Origin: Entomomonas sp. E2T0
GTDB lineage: Bacteria; Pseudomonadota; Gammaproteobacteria; Pseudomonadales; Pseudomonadaceae
Reading direction: 5' to 3'
Assembly (NCBI RefSeq): GCF_025985425.1
Contig: NZ_CP094972.1
Span: 62,001-126,000, forward strand
Length of the DNA: 64,000 bases
In this document: piece after piece, positions 46,244 through 57,347 of the stretch
Numbering within the stretch: position 1 is the stretch's first letter
Layout of the letters: the number at the start of each line of letters is the position of its first letter
Translations under genes and position numbers: made by a program
The notes under the pieces: model-generated
Databases searched by the model: none
What the model was told of the DNA's origin: nothing
The model's input: the letters and a program-made list of their open reading frames with translations, nothing else

Positions 46244-46699
46244 CTAGTCTACTAATTCTAAAGTACCTTGCATCAATCCTATATGCTCAGGATAACTACA
46301 AAAATAGCTATATTGTTGTCCTTGCTGTAACTGGTTTACTTCAAAAGAGATAGTAGTACGTTGCCCACCACCAATTAGTTTGGAATGTGCAATAATGCGA
46401 GGATCATCATTAATATAATCCGTTTCTTTTTCAAGAATAACTGCTTTCGCTACTTCTTCTTTATCTTGTTCTTTAGTTAAAACCCAGTTGTGTCCCATAA
46501 CACCTTTATCCAGATGACCATCATGGATGAGATTTATAGTAAAAGTTTCACAGGCTTTACTGACTTTAATATCATCTATACCCCAATGAATTTGATCATT
46601 ACTATGAATGGTAACTGTACAGTTGGGAGAAGCTATTGCATTATTAATAGCCCCTACCAACATAACTAGGCTCACTATTACTAGTTTTACATTAGCCAT
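46244..46699 (-). CDS. azu: Azurin
   Basis: 151 residues with a signal peptide ending NAIAS. The mature protein is a cupredoxin with all type-1 copper ligands visible: His in MGHNWV, Cys in YSYFCSYPEH with His five residues on, and Met in IGLMQGTLEL; Cys near the N-terminus (SPNCTVTI) forms the disulfide with CETF. It is a periplasmic electron carrier. It starts only 7 bases after the pepA stop with no ribosome site of its own, so it may depend on pepA translation or a promoter inside pepA. Confidence 0.92.
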   Translation of the reverse strand: MANVKLVIVSLVMLVGAINNAIASPNCTVTIHSNDQIHWGIDDIKVSKACETFTINLIHDGHLDKGVMGHNWVLTKEQDKEEVAKAVILEKETDYINDDPRIIAHSKLIGGGQRTTISFEVNQLQQGQQYSYFCSYPEHIGLMQGTLELVD

Positions 46700-46706
46700 C
46701 GTAATA

Positions 46707-48206
<1,500 letters not shown>

Positions 48207-48224
48207 CTAATTCATTCACTTATT

Positions 48225-48548
48225 TCAATAACTATAATGACTGGTAATATCTTTTAACTCATCACCTTCAAACTTCAATACATAATAAAGGCTATCAGAA
48301 ACTGAATAAATCCATTCCTCAATAGGAACATCTTCAAAATAATTTCCCCAACCTCTAGTAACCCTGCGTCCCCATCCTAAAAAACTTTTACTGTTAGGTT
48401 CACTACAACGATTAATAACCTCTATTTTAGTATTGCCTGTACTTACTAATCCACCACCGCAACGCCATGTACTTGCAGCGAATAAACTAGGAGAAAATAC
48501 ACTAACAAATATAATTAATGATATTAATTGTCTCATAAGTTTTTTCAC
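48225..48548 (-). CDS. DUF2845 periplasmic protein
   Basis: 107 residues. An N-terminal signal peptide (LISLIIFVSVFSPSLFA) is followed by STWRCGGGLVSTGNTKIEV, one Cys pair (RCGG ... NRCSEP) and DVPIEEWIY, the DUF2845 core. Function unknown; the family is small and secreted. The start is GTG at 48548 or ATG four codons later. It is paired with a similar gene at 48633, and the two share the RCG...V...CGTPN / RCSEPN and VPIEEWIY motifs, so they are tandem paralogues. Confidence 0.75.
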   Translation of the reverse strand: MKKLMRQLISLIIFVSVFSPSLFAASTWRCGGGLVSTGNTKIEVINRCSEPNSKSFLGWGRRVTRGWGNYFEDVPIEEWIYSVSDSLYYVLKFEGDELKDITSHYSY

Positions 48549-48632
48549 ATATTGAACTTCAAAATAAGCATTATGTACATGGGTTTAGAAAAGTTTTTAG
48601 CTAAAAATACCTGTTACTTATTATAAGTCCAA

Positions 48633-48941
48633 TCAATTAGTTGGAAAATAAGACTCTATGCTAACTAATTTACCACCCTCAAAACGTAATAAATTATAAG
48701 CTGTTGCAGATCCAGTAGTTTGATTATATATCCACTCTTCTATAGGTACATTGCCTAAACTACTTCCATCACCTGTAAACCCTACAAAATTCTGTGCATT
48801 AGGAGTACCACACTTTCTTTCTACTTCAAAAACACGCTCACCTACCGAAACTACTTTTGTTCCACAACGCATGGTTTTAAACTGAGCATGAGCCGAAAAA
48901 ACACTCATTATTAGAATTAATAAAAGATATTTATTTTTCAT
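48633..48941 (-). CDS. DUF2845 periplasmic protein, paralogue
   Basis: 102 residues from ATG 48941, which has GGAGAG 8 bases upstream. A signal peptide (KNKYLLLILIMSVFSAHA) precedes FKTMRCGTKVVSVGERVFEV, ERKCGTPNAQNFVGFTGD and NVPIEEWIYN. The family is DUF2845, function unknown. It lies 84 bases upstream of the first copy, same strand, so the pair is probably co-expressed and arose by tandem duplication. Confidence 0.75.
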   Translation of the reverse strand: MKNKYLLLILIMSVFSAHAQFKTMRCGTKVVSVGERVFEVERKCGTPNAQNFVGFTGDGSSLGNVPIEEWIYNQTTGSATAYNLLRFEGGKLVSIESYFPTN

Positions 48942-49103
48942 ATAATTACTCTCCGCTACCAATAATTAATAATAATTATTCTTTAATTATAAATGATATA
49001 CATTTTTATAATAAAACAACTGTTTATAAAATTCATTAATATTAGTTGCATATTGCCTAATAACTCACAATACCCTGATCTATTTAAGAAAGATATCTCT
49101 AAA

Positions 49104-49931
49104 TTATTTATCTAATAAAAATAGTTTTTCTTTTGGAATTAATAAAATATCATTACGCTTATAATCTGGAAATTCGAATAATTTAACTTTTGCTAAGCAT
49201 AATTTTTTGTATATTATTCTTAATACTCTATCTAAGTAATTATTTCGACTTAAATTATTGTTAAAGTTAAAACCAATAGAAAATACCTGATAATCCTTAA
49301 ATAAATTTTCCAAGGTATGTTCATTAGAAAATTCTTCTATATTATTTACCCATTCCATAATCACAATAGGACGAAACTTTTCTATAGTGTTATTGAGTCC
49401 TTTTATGGCAAATAACTCATGACCTTCAACATCTATTTTTATTAAATCAACCTTTTGTATTTTAAACTCATCAACAAAACTATCACCTTTTATTAAATAT
49501 ATTTTATCCTTCACATAATTTTCAGTTTGTATTTCTATGCTAGATGCTCCTACATTGCCTGTTGTATTAATATTGATATAACTTTCCATATTTTTATCTG
49601 AAAGTCCTTTATTTACAGCATTAATATTTTTAATATTGTTTATAAAGATATTTTGTCTTAAAAACTGGTAAATGGGGACTGTTGGTTCAAATGAATAAAC
49701 CTGCTCAGCAAACAAAGAAAAAGCTAACGAATGATTACCAATATTTGCTCCAACATCAAATACTATAGGTTTTTCAATTTTTTGTAATAATTTTAAAATA
49801 AACTCAATGATTTCACGCTCATAAATACCAAATCTAATTATTTGGTTAGTTATAGCATCATTTTTAATGCCTATCATAGTATGTTTAAAAATCGTACTAA
49901 CATACTGGCTTTGTATATTATTTAAAGTCAT
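49104..49931 (-). CDS. FkbM-family methyltransferase
   Basis: 275 residues. The SAM-binding loop is FDVGANIGNHSLAFSLFA (about residues 60-77), then VYSFEPTVPIYQFLRQN, VDLIKIDVEGHELFAIKG and RPIVIMEW, the FkbM pattern. Such enzymes O-methylate sugars or small natural products, often in capsule or lipopolysaccharide clusters. The gene is more AT-rich than its neighbours, with many AAT/ATT codons, and stands beside a broken gene, so it may have come by transfer. No glycosyltransferase is next to it. Substrate unknown. Confidence 0.8.
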   Translation of the reverse strand: MTLNNIQSQYVSTIFKHTMIGIKNDAITNQIIRFGIYEREIIEFILKLLQKIEKPIVFDVGANIGNHSLAFSLFAEQVYSFEPTVPIYQFLRQNIFINNIKNINAVNKGLSDKNMESYININTTGNVGASSIEIQTENYVKDKIYLIKGDSFVDEFKIQKVDLIKIDVEGHELFAIKGLNNTIEKFRPIVIMEWVNNIEEFSNEHTLENLFKDYQVFSIGFNFNNNLSRNNYLDRVLRIIYKKLCLAKVKLFEFPDYKRNDILLIPKEKLFLLDK

Positions 49932-49998
49932 TTAAAGGCTCACAAAAATCTAACTCTTGATAAAGATATATAGTTAAATATTCTACTACTAAAAACTC

Positions 49999-50422
49999 TT
50001 ATTGCTCAGTTTTACTTTGTATAAAACTACTTTCTTTTAACCAAAATAAATCAAAGTATTTTTTATCTTTTATTGTACAAAGAGCTCTCTTAGAAAGGTC
50101 TATTGTCATATCCAGTTTAAAAGGTAAATATCCCCGCTCCATTACATGCCAAAGATAAACATTACCATCAACATAAATAAAGAGATTATAACCAGACATT
50201 AGTGGAAGCTCTAATCTAATCGAGGGTATTTTAGTTCGATATTCACATAAAGGGCCTATGACAAATTTTCCTTTATTATTTTTTTGTTGTTAGATTTTTA
50301 CAAAACTCTGGCTCTCTTGCCTGAAGAATAATTATTGCATTAGCAACTAGTTTATCATTACTAACTATTAAACCTATCATTTATGGAGCTTGTACTGCTT
50401 TTGCTGAAAAAACCAGTTTCAT
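49999..50422 (-). pseudogene. Broken gene with frameshift in an A7 tract, unknown
   Basis: ATG at 50422 (AGGT upstream) begins MKLVFSAKAVQAP and stops at TAA. The same frame resumes MIGLIVSNDKLVANAIIILQ and on to EFCKNLTTKK, and stops in a run of seven A. Adding or removing one A would open the next frame (NNKGKFVIGPLCEYRTKIPS), which stays open through MSGYNLFIYVDGNVYLWHVM to a stop at 49999. The 66-codon piece from 50199 is only its tail. The pieces look like one soluble protein of about 140 residues. It may be dead, or the A7 may permit slippage. No family recognised. Confidence 0.5.
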
Positions 50423-50503
50423 ATAACCTATAATCAAAACACCTATAATTAAGATTAATTATTTCTTCACTTAACCATATCCTTTGGTACTACAGAAAAG
50501 AAA

Positions 50504-50867
50504 AGCAAGAGCCAGTCGATAAGCCGGGTTCTGTCGCGAACAGTCATTCATCTACGATGGCCATCACTGGACATCTTTAGCAACCTACCCGAATCCAACG
50601 CGGGCCACGCTTAGGATTCCTATTTGGTCTTGCTCCAAGTGGGGTTTACCTAGCCACAAGCTGTTACCAGTTGTGCGGTGTGCTCTTACCACACCTTTTC
50701 ACCCTTACCGTTAGCATATGCTACTTAGGCGGTTATTTTCTGCGGCACTTTCCGTAGGCTTTCACCTCCCAGGCGTTACCTGGCACTTTGCCCTATGGAG
50801 CCCGGACTTTCCTCCCCTTTTTATAAACATGTTATAAAAAGCAGCGACTGTTTGACTGGCTCTTGCT
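50504..50867 (-). ncRNA. rnpB: RNase P RNA (M1 RNA)
   Basis: A ~364-base RNA gene. The ends pair as a 14-base perfect helix (AGCAAGAGCCAGTC at the 5' end, its complement at the 3' end), the P1 stem. Inside are the conserved GAGGAAAGTCCGGGCTCC (CR-I, about 50801-50818), the ACAGAACCCGGCTTATCG end (CR-V, near 50520-50537) and GGTAACGCCTGGGAGG. It is the catalytic RNA that matures tRNA 5' ends. A promoter-like pair lies just upstream (50875-50903), and a T-rich run follows the 3' end. It adjoins rsmI, as in Pseudomonas. Confidence 0.97.
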
Positions 50868-50874
50868 TGAGATA

Positions 50875-50903
50875 AGCATACCTTTTTAAATAACGAGAAA
50901 CAA
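50875..50903 (-). promoter_or_regulatory. Promoter of rnpB
   Basis: TTGTTT, 17 bases, TATGCT on the minus strand, with transcription start expected ~7 bases on, at the P1 stem of the RNA. The rest of 50904-51139 is AT-rich with no gene seen. Confidence 0.65.
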
Positions 50904-51139
50904 GCTAAAAACTTTTTTCATTCAGATCATATAGATTATAGATTTTTTATTAAACGCATTAATAACATCATTAACTAGCAAATGATACACAATAAAATGG
51001 CATGAAACTATTATGAAAAAAAGCTGATATATCAAAGCCAATAAGCGCAATTATTAAAGTAAGCAAAAGAAAACCAACAATAGGCCCACAAATTCAAAAA
51101 AGTAGTGAGATCAAAATAAGCTTATATATAATCTGTCTC

Positions 51140-52003
51140 TTACTCATTAGTTTTATTAGTTATTTCTAAGGCATATTGATATAGCTTATTTTTACGCTCC
51201 CCTGTAATTTCGGCTGTTAACGCTGCTGCTTGCTTAACAGGCAATTCAGCTAATAATACTTTTAATACCCGCCCTGTTTCTTGATTAATATCTTCTTGTA
51301 CAGGAGCTTTCCAGCCTTCAATTAATAATACACATTCGCCACGTTGTTGATTACTATCAGCTTCTACCCATTCAGCTAATTCAGCTAATGTAGTATTTTT
51401 AATAGTCTCAAAGGTTTTTGTTAATTCTCTGGCTAATACTGCTTGGCGATCCTTTCCAAAAACAGCAACTAAATCCTGCAAACTCTCTAATAAACGATGG
51501 GGTGCTTCATAAAAGATAAGCGTTCTAGATTCTTCTTTCAATGTCTCCAGTGTACTTTTTCTTGCTGTTGATTTAGCAGGCAAAAACCCTTCAAAACTAA
51601 AACGATCTGAAGGTAATCCAGCTGCAGATAGCGCAGCTATGACTGCACAAGCACCTGGAATAGGCACTACTCTTATACCTTGCTGCTGTGCTTCTCTCAC
51701 TAAATGAAAACCTGGATCAGAAATCAGGGGCGTTCCTGCATCAGAAACTAAAGCTATATTCTTGCCTGCTAATAACAGCTGCACAAAATAGTTTTGTTGT
51801 TCTCGTTCATTATGATCATGGCAGGGTTTAAGCGCTGTATTAATAGCAAAATGCTGCAATAATTTGGTAGTATGACGCGTATCTTCAGCAGCTATCAAGT
51901 CTACTTCACGTAAAATACGCAAAGCACGATTAGTAATATCTTCTAAATTACCAATCGGCGTTGCCACTATATAAAGTGTTCCAACAGCTGAGTTCTCTAT
52001 CAA
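51140..52003 (-). CDS. rsmI: 16S rRNA (cytidine-1402-2'-O)-methyltransferase RsmI
   Basis: 287 residues. The tetrapyrrole-methylase-like fold shows [18 protein letters not shown] at the start, [29 protein letters not shown] and [14 protein letters not shown], all RsmI marks. It methylates the ribose of C1402 in 16S rRNA. The start is TTG at 52003 with AAGG upstream; no ATG lies before the conserved region. It is next to rnpB. It lies downstream of and co-directional with the M23 peptidase gene. Confidence 0.94.
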   Translation of the reverse strand: MIENSAVGTLYIVATPIGNLEDITNRALRILREVDLIAAEDTRHTTKLLQHFAINTALKPCHDHNEREQQNYFVQLLLAGKNIALVSDAGTPLISDPGFHLVREAQQQGIRVVPIPGACAVIAALSAAGLPSDRFSFEGFLPAKSTARKSTLETLKEESRTLIFYEAPHRLLESLQDLVAVFGKDRQAVLARELTKTFETIKNTTLAELAEWVEADSNQQRGECVLLIEGWKAPVQEDINQETGRVLKVLLAELPVKQAAALTAEITGERKNKLYQYALEITNKTNE

Positions 52004-52035
52004 AATAATACCTTTTAAACAAACAAAAGGTTATT

Positions 52036-52995
52036 TTACTCTACCTTAGCTATTTGTATAGGTAAATTATCTGACTTACCAACTCGTGTAATATAGGTAA
52101 TTGGATTAATCGCTTGATTATTTTTAACTACCTCAAAATGAACATGAGGCCCTGTTGCACGTCCAGAACTACCTAGTTTAGCAATAACCTGCCCTACTTG
52201 CACTAGATCGCCCGCTTTCACTAAATTTTGCTGATTATGTGCATAAATAGTTTTATAACCATCTAAATGGCTAACTTCTACTACATTACCATAACCCGTT
52301 TTAACACCAGAAAAAGTAACAACACCAGCAGCGACTGACATAATATTAGCACCACGAGGGCCAGAAAAATCTACTCCTTTATGTCCTTTAGAGCGTCCAG
52401 TAATAGGATCTATTCTTACCCCATAACGAGAAGTAATATAACCATTTTTAATAGGATAACCTGCAATATAATTTTCTTGTCGAATACTACGCTTAACAAT
52501 AAGATTTTCAAGAACTTCTAGTTGTTTTTCTCTAGTGGCAATTTTATCTGATAACTTATCTAGTTCTTGCATAAAAGTGGGGGGAGTAAATGCCTCTTTA
52601 CCCTCACCTAAACTTTCCTCAGTACCGCCTAAACCAACGCTTTCCGAAAAATCAAACTCATTATCAATACCTGCTAATCCTGTTAAACGTTCACCCATCG
52701 CGTCTAAACGAATCAATCGAGCCTGAATATTAGCTAAATAAGCACTGTATGCATCTAAACGAGCTTGTGCTTTTTCACGCACATCAGCTATTTCTTTTAA
52801 AGGTTCTTTCATTACATTAGACAGTTGATCATCTGTAATTACTGTTGTCTTTATGGTTTGTTTAGTAAACCAGTAACCTAAGCTAGCAGAGACAACACAC
52901 AATACAACTAAACTTAAAATTATAGTAGATAAATCCGTTGCAAAGGTAATGCGGCTACGCTGAGTATTTTTATCAGAAATAAAGATAAGACGCAT
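52036..52995 (-). CDS. M23-family peptidase (LytM-like), membrane-anchored
   Basis: 319 residues. One N-terminal membrane segment (about 20-43), then a coiled coil (~60-170), then the M23 domain with zinc ligands in GHKGVDFSGPRG and HVHFEV. The pattern is that of peptidoglycan endopeptidases or their EnvC/NlpD-like regulators; all visible zinc residues (His, Asp, His) are present, so it is probably active. AAGGAAG precedes the ATG. In Pseudomonas the same gene lies beside lpxC and the DUF721 gene, as here. Confidence 0.88.
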   Translation of the reverse strand: MRLIFISDKNTQRSRITFATDLSTIILSLVVLCVVSASLGYWFTKQTIKTTVITDDQLSNVMKEPLKEIADVREKAQARLDAYSAYLANIQARLIRLDAMGERLTGLAGIDNEFDFSESVGLGGTEESLGEGKEAFTPPTFMQELDKLSDKIATREKQLEVLENLIVKRSIRQENYIAGYPIKNGYITSRYGVRIDPITGRSKGHKGVDFSGPRGANIMSVAAGVVTFSGVKTGYGNVVEVSHLDGYKTIYAHNQQNLVKAGDLVQVGQVIAKLGSSGRATGPHVHFEVVKNNQAINPITYITRVGKSDNLPIQIAKVE

Positions 52996-53080
52996 ACAAA
53001 CTTCCTTTATTAAAACTATTCACTTACAGAATCCCTGTATTTTGCTAAAATAATTAAGTCATAATAAATACAGAGTTCAT

Positions 53081-53527
53081 ATGTCTTTCAGACCGTTATA
53101 TGCAAAACATTCCAAGTCATTATTGGTAAAAACATCTTCACTTAAACAATTAGTGAATAAGGCTTCCTACCTAAATCAACTACAACAATGTTTAAATCTG
53201 TATTTATCAACTACCATAAGAGAAAACTGTGCTATTGCTTCCTTCCAAAATGGAATATTAACTATTTTAGTAAATAATGCACACTGGGCAACCCGTTTGC
53301 GCTATCAACAAAATAAGCTAAAACAACAGCTACAAGAACACCATGAATTCTATGGCATTCATAAAGTCGCTATAAAAGTTTCCCCTAAACCCTTAAAAGA
53401 GCCAGAAGAAGTACATGAATTAACCATGTCTTCAAAAACAGCAAAAATTATTGCCGAAACAGCTGAAAATATAAATCATCCAGCACTTCGAGAAGCACTG
53501 GAACGTTTATCTAAACATACTAGATAG
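53081..53527 (+). CDS. dciA: DciA-family (DUF721) protein
   Basis: 148 residues. The N-terminal domain around residues 30-95 (YLNQLQQCLNLYLSTTIREN, ILVNNAHWATRLRYQQNKL) is the DUF721/DciA core, which in other bacteria loads or assists the replicative helicase DnaB. The C-terminal tail is a short helical, charged stretch. It is the only plus-strand gene in this cluster, lying between the M23 peptidase and lpxC, an order known from Pseudomonas. Confidence 0.87.
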   Translation: MSFRPLYAKHSKSLLVKTSSLKQLVNKASYLNQLQQCLNLYLSTTIRENCAIASFQNGILTILVNNAHWATRLRYQQNKLKQQLQEHHEFYGIHKVAIKVSPKPLKEPEEVHELTMSSKTAKIIAETAENINHPALREALERLSKHTR

Positions 53528-53555
53528 ACTTTCGTCTAATAGGAATTTTAACAGA

Positions 53556-54467
53556 TTATGCCGATGTGGCAAGCTGAATATAAGAAATAGGTGCCTTATC
53601 AACCCCTTCAAAGGTTACCATTTCCCACGCATCAGGTTGGCTTATAAGGGTTCTCAGTAATTTATTATTTAATGCATGGCCTGATTTAAAACCTATAAAC
53701 TCACCAACTAAACTGTGACCTAATAAATACAAATCACCAATAGAATCGAGAATTTTATGTTTTACAAACTCATCTTCATAACGAAGACCATCTTCATTCA
53801 TAACACCATCATCACCTACGACAATAGCATTCTCTAAACTACCGCCTAAAGTTAGATCTTTAGAGCGCAAATACTCAATCTCTCTCATAAAACCAAATGT
53901 TCTAGCACGGCTAACTTCTTTTACAAAGGTAGTACTTGAAAAATCAATAGTGGCTGATTGAGTATGTTTTTTAAAGGCTGGATGGTCAAAATCAATTTCA
54001 AAACTAACTTTAAAACCATCAAAGGGTAAAAAAGTAGCTTTTTTGCCATTATCTTCTACAGTAACTTCTTTTTTAATACGAATAAATCTTTTTGGTGCAT
54101 CTTGCTCTTCTAATCCCGCAGACTGAATTAAAAATACAAAAGGTCCGGCACTACCATCCATAATAGGTACTTCAGAGCAAGAAAGCTCAATGCGAGCATT
54201 ATCAATACCTAAACCAGCCATAGCAGATAATAAATGCTCTACTGTATCGATACGTACTCCATCTTTCATCAATGTAGTAGAAAGTGTTGTTTCTCCTACA
54301 TTTTCAGCTCTAGCTGGAATTTCAACCATAGGGTCTAAGTCAGCTCTACAAAAGACAATACCTGTATCTACAGGGGCGGGCTTTAAAGTAAGATAAACTT
54401 TTTTACCTGAATGAAGACCTACACCCGTAGCTCGAATGGTGTTTTTTAATGTGCGTTGTTTAATCAT
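53556..54467 (-). CDS. lpxC: UDP-3-O-acyl-N-acetylglucosamine deacetylase LpxC
   Basis: 303 residues. It catalyses the committed step of lipid A synthesis. Zinc ligands are the His in [10 protein letters not shown] and the His/Asp pair in [15 protein letters not shown]; the general base Glu (near 77) precedes the first His. [17 protein letters not shown] is the usual N-terminus. Ends the division cluster, 157 bases after ftsZ, with ftsZ's terminator between. Confidence 0.97.
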   Translation of the reverse strand: MIKQRTLKNTIRATGVGLHSGKKVYLTLKPAPVDTGIVFCRADLDPMVEIPARAENVGETTLSTTLMKDGVRIDTVEHLLSAMAGLGIDNARIELSCSEVPIMDGSAGPFVFLIQSAGLEEQDAPKRFIRIKKEVTVEDNGKKATFLPFDGFKVSFEIDFDHPAFKKHTQSATIDFSSTTFVKEVSRARTFGFMREIEYLRSKDLTLGGSLENAIVVGDDGVMNEDGLRYEDEFVKHKILDSIGDLYLLGHSLVGEFIGFKSGHALNNKLLRTLISQPDAWEMVTFEGVDKAPISYIQLATSA

Positions 54468-54567
54468 ACAATTACTCGTCCCAGCAAAATGCGAATTGCT
54501 ATCAATAATAGCAGATTGCCCTTTAACTGAACACCCTTACAACCCTGAAAAGCCATTGAAAAAATAA

Positions 54568-54601
54568 AATAGCGTTATAGATTATTACCTATAACGCTAT
54601 T
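54568..54601 (-). terminator. Terminator after ftsZ
   Basis: Perfect 13-base arms AATAGCGTTATAG and complement, loop of eight, between ftsZ and lpxC. Confidence 0.8.
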
Positions 54602-54624
54602 ATTACACTACTACAATAAATAGA

Positions 54625-55806
54625 TTAATCAGCTTGATTTCTTAAGAAAGCTGGAATATCTAAATAATCTAAATCGTCTTGTGCTTCCAAATTGGTAGCT
54701 GCATTACCATGTGCACCACGATTACGCATTACTGTTGGACGATCAAAATCACGATAATTAGTTTCTGATAAGTTTTCAGAACGTGTAGCTGTAGATGATT
54801 CAACTGCATTCACAGTAGGAATGGTATTATCAATTACTTTCACTGGTCTGCTCATTTCTTGACCTAAACCAGTTACAACTACAGTTACGTTTAACTCATC
54901 ACCCATAGTTGGATCAATAGCAGAACCAATTTTAACTGTTGCATGATCAGAAACTAGATCTTCAATGATTTCACCTACATCATTGAACTCACCAATTGTC
55001 ATATCGCTAGCTGTGATATTTACTAATACACCACGTGCACCTTGTAAATTGATATCTTCAAGTAATGGGTTACGAATAGCAGCCTCCGCAGCTTCACGAG
55101 CACGATTAGGACCACTAGCACTACCTGCTCCCATCATCGCCATACCCATTTCACTCATTACTTCTTTAACGTCAGCAAAATCGATATTGATTAAACCAGG
55201 ACGCTGCATAATATCGGAAATACCACGCACAGCACCTGTAAGTACATCATCGGCTTTAGCGAAAGCTGTTAATAAACTAACATCTTTACCTAAGATAGTA
55301 ATCAATTTTTCATTAGGGATAGTAATGAGAGAGTCAACATGTTCTACAAGCGCATCAATTCCCTGATCCGCTACTTTACTACGTTTACGACCTTCAAAGA
55401 TGAATGGGCGAGTCACTACTGCAACAGTTAAAATTCCCATTTCTTTAGCAACTTGTGCAATAACGGGAGCTGCACCTGTACCTGTACCACCACCCATGCC
55501 AGTGGTAATAAATACCATATTAGCACCTTGTAGTGCCTCAGCAATACGTTCACGGTCTTCTAAAGCAGCTTGTCTACCCACATCAGGGTTAGTACCTGCA
55601 CCTAATCCTTTAGTGATATTAGCACCTAATTGAAGAATTGCACCGCCAGTAACACTTTTTAATGCTTGCGCATCTGTGTTAGCACAAACAAATTCAACAC
55701 CTTCAATATTGCTACGAATCATGTGGTTCACAGCATTACCGCCGCCACCACCGACACCAATAACTTTAATTACCGCATTAAGCTGGGCTTCTACCATCTC
55801 AAACAT
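54625..55806 (-). CDS. ftsZ: Cell division protein FtsZ
   Basis: 393 residues. Tubulin-like GTPase that builds the division ring. GTP-binding motif GMGGGTGTGAAP lies near residue 104, GVGGGGGNAVNHM near 18. The variable linker (~320-380) leads to the C-terminal tail DYLDIPAFLRNQAD, the site binding FtsA and ZipA. I chose ATG 55806 with AGGAGAGAGGC upstream; the longer frame from 55833 would absorb the ribosome site. Follows ftsA in the usual order; its terminator stands before lpxC. Confidence 0.98.
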   Translation of the reverse strand: MFEMVEAQLNAVIKVIGVGGGGGNAVNHMIRSNIEGVEFVCANTDAQALKSVTGGAILQLGANITKGLGAGTNPDVGRQAALEDRERIAEALQGANMVFITTGMGGGTGTGAAPVIAQVAKEMGILTVAVVTRPFIFEGRKRSKVADQGIDALVEHVDSLITIPNEKLITILGKDVSLLTAFAKADDVLTGAVRGISDIMQRPGLINIDFADVKEVMSEMGMAMMGAGSASGPNRAREAAEAAIRNPLLEDINLQGARGVLVNITASDMTIGEFNDVGEIIEDLVSDHATVKIGSAIDPTMGDELNVTVVVTGLGQEMSRPVKVIDNTIPTVNAVESSTATRSENLSETNYRDFDRPTVMRNRGAHGNAATNLEAQDDLDYLDIPAFLRNQAD

Positions 55807-55989
55807 TGCCTCTCTCCTAAACCGAAACAACATGCCTTGTCGTCTATATCTTGTTATTCTAACGTTAGATAGCAGGAATATCTAGTGTTCTCTTGTACTA
55901 TCTTAGTATAAAAATCAAAGTTTTTGTGATTAATGTTGATAAATTTAATTTCAATCAACGAATAACTACCAATATAAGCCAAAATAATA

Positions 55990-57231
55990 CTAAAAATTAC
56001 CTTGTACCCACTTCTTTAAACGACCAAACATTGAAAAACTTTCTCTATTAACTTTATTATGCTCAACACTACCACTTTCTAATTGTTGCTGAGCACCATA
56101 TATCAATAAACCAACTGCTGTTGCATAAATAGGATTATGAATCACACTTTCTAATCCTTTCACATTGTAAGGAATACCTAACCTAACAGGCATATGGAAA
56201 ATTTCTTCTGCCAGCTCCACTGCCCCTTCCATTTTAGCTGTACCGCCTGTTACTACGATACCTGCAGGAATCATATCTTCATAGCCACTACGGCGTAATT
56301 CTTTTTGCACAAATTTAAATAGTTCTTCATAGCGAGGCTCTACTACCTCTGCCAATGCTTGTCGAGAAAGCTCACGAGGTGGACGCTCACCAACACTAGG
56401 AACTTTAATCATTTGTCCAGCACCTGCTAATTTCGCAAGGGCACAAGCATAACGAATTTTTATTTCTTCTGCATATTGAGTTGGCGTACGTAGTGCCATT
56501 GCAATATCATTGGTAATCTGATCCCCTGCAATAGGAATCACTGATGTATGACGTATAGCACCCTCAGTGTAAACAGCAATATCAGAAGTACCACCACCCA
56601 CATCAACCAAACAAACACCTAACTCTTTTTCATCTTCAGTTAACACTGAATAAGAGGAGGCTAGTTGCTCTAAAATAATATCATCGACTTCTAAACCGCA
56701 CCGTCTTACACACTTCTCAATATTCTGTGAAGCATTCACCGCACAGGTAACCACATGAACTTTAGCTTCTAAACGTACACCATACATACCTAACGGTTCA
56801 CGCACACCCTCTTGATTATCAATCACATAATCTTGGGGTAAGGTATGCAATACTCTTTGGTCTGCTGGAATAGCTACCGCTTTTGCTGAGTCTAATACAC
56901 GCTCAATATCAGCTCTAGTAACCTCACCTTCACGAATAGCAACAATACCATCCGAATTTAAACTACGAATATGATTGCCTGCAATACCAACATAAGCAGA
57001 AAATATTTGGCAACCTGCCATTTGCTGAGCTTCATCAATAGCATACTGAATAGATTGAACAGTAGATTCAATATTCACCACTACCCCTTTCTTCAAACCA
57101 CGAGAAGGGTGTGATCCAATACCTACTACTTCTATTTGACCATCTGGCGAAATTTCTCCCACTAAAGCTACTACTTTAGAAGTACCAATATCCAAGCCAA
57201 CGATCATTTTGCTACTTTGTTCTTGCGCCAT
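55990..57231 (-). CDS. ftsA: Cell division protein FtsA
   Basis: 413 residues. An actin-like ATPase tethering FtsZ to the membrane. GLDIGTSKVVALVGE is the phosphate-1 motif; VDVGGGTSDIAVY is phosphate-2; the C-terminus SMFGRLKKWVQGNF is the amphipathic membrane-targeting helix. Ordinary member. It lies between ftsQ and ftsZ with gaps of 116 and 183 bases. Confidence 0.97.
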   Translation of the reverse strand: MAQEQSSKMIVGLDIGTSKVVALVGEISPDGQIEVVGIGSHPSRGLKKGVVVNIESTVQSIQYAIDEAQQMAGCQIFSAYVGIAGNHIRSLNSDGIVAIREGEVTRADIERVLDSAKAVAIPADQRVLHTLPQDYVIDNQEGVREPLGMYGVRLEAKVHVVTCAVNASQNIEKCVRRCGLEVDDIILEQLASSYSVLTEDEKELGVCLVDVGGGTSDIAVYTEGAIRHTSVIPIAGDQITNDIAMALRTPTQYAEEIKIRYACALAKLAGAGQMIKVPSVGERPPRELSRQALAEVVEPRYEELFKFVQKELRRSGYEDMIPAGIVVTGGTAKMEGAVELAEEIFHMPVRLGIPYNVKGLESVIHNPIYATAVGLLIYGAQQQLESGSVEHNKVNRESFSMFGRLKKWVQGNF

Positions 57232-57347
57232 AAGACTCTCTATTCTCCTCTAGGCACTTCACTCAAAATAATGACAAATATTGCCATTTCTTAAATACCT
57301 AAACTAATCATTTTGTATCTAACAAATGGCTTATTATGAATAGTTTT

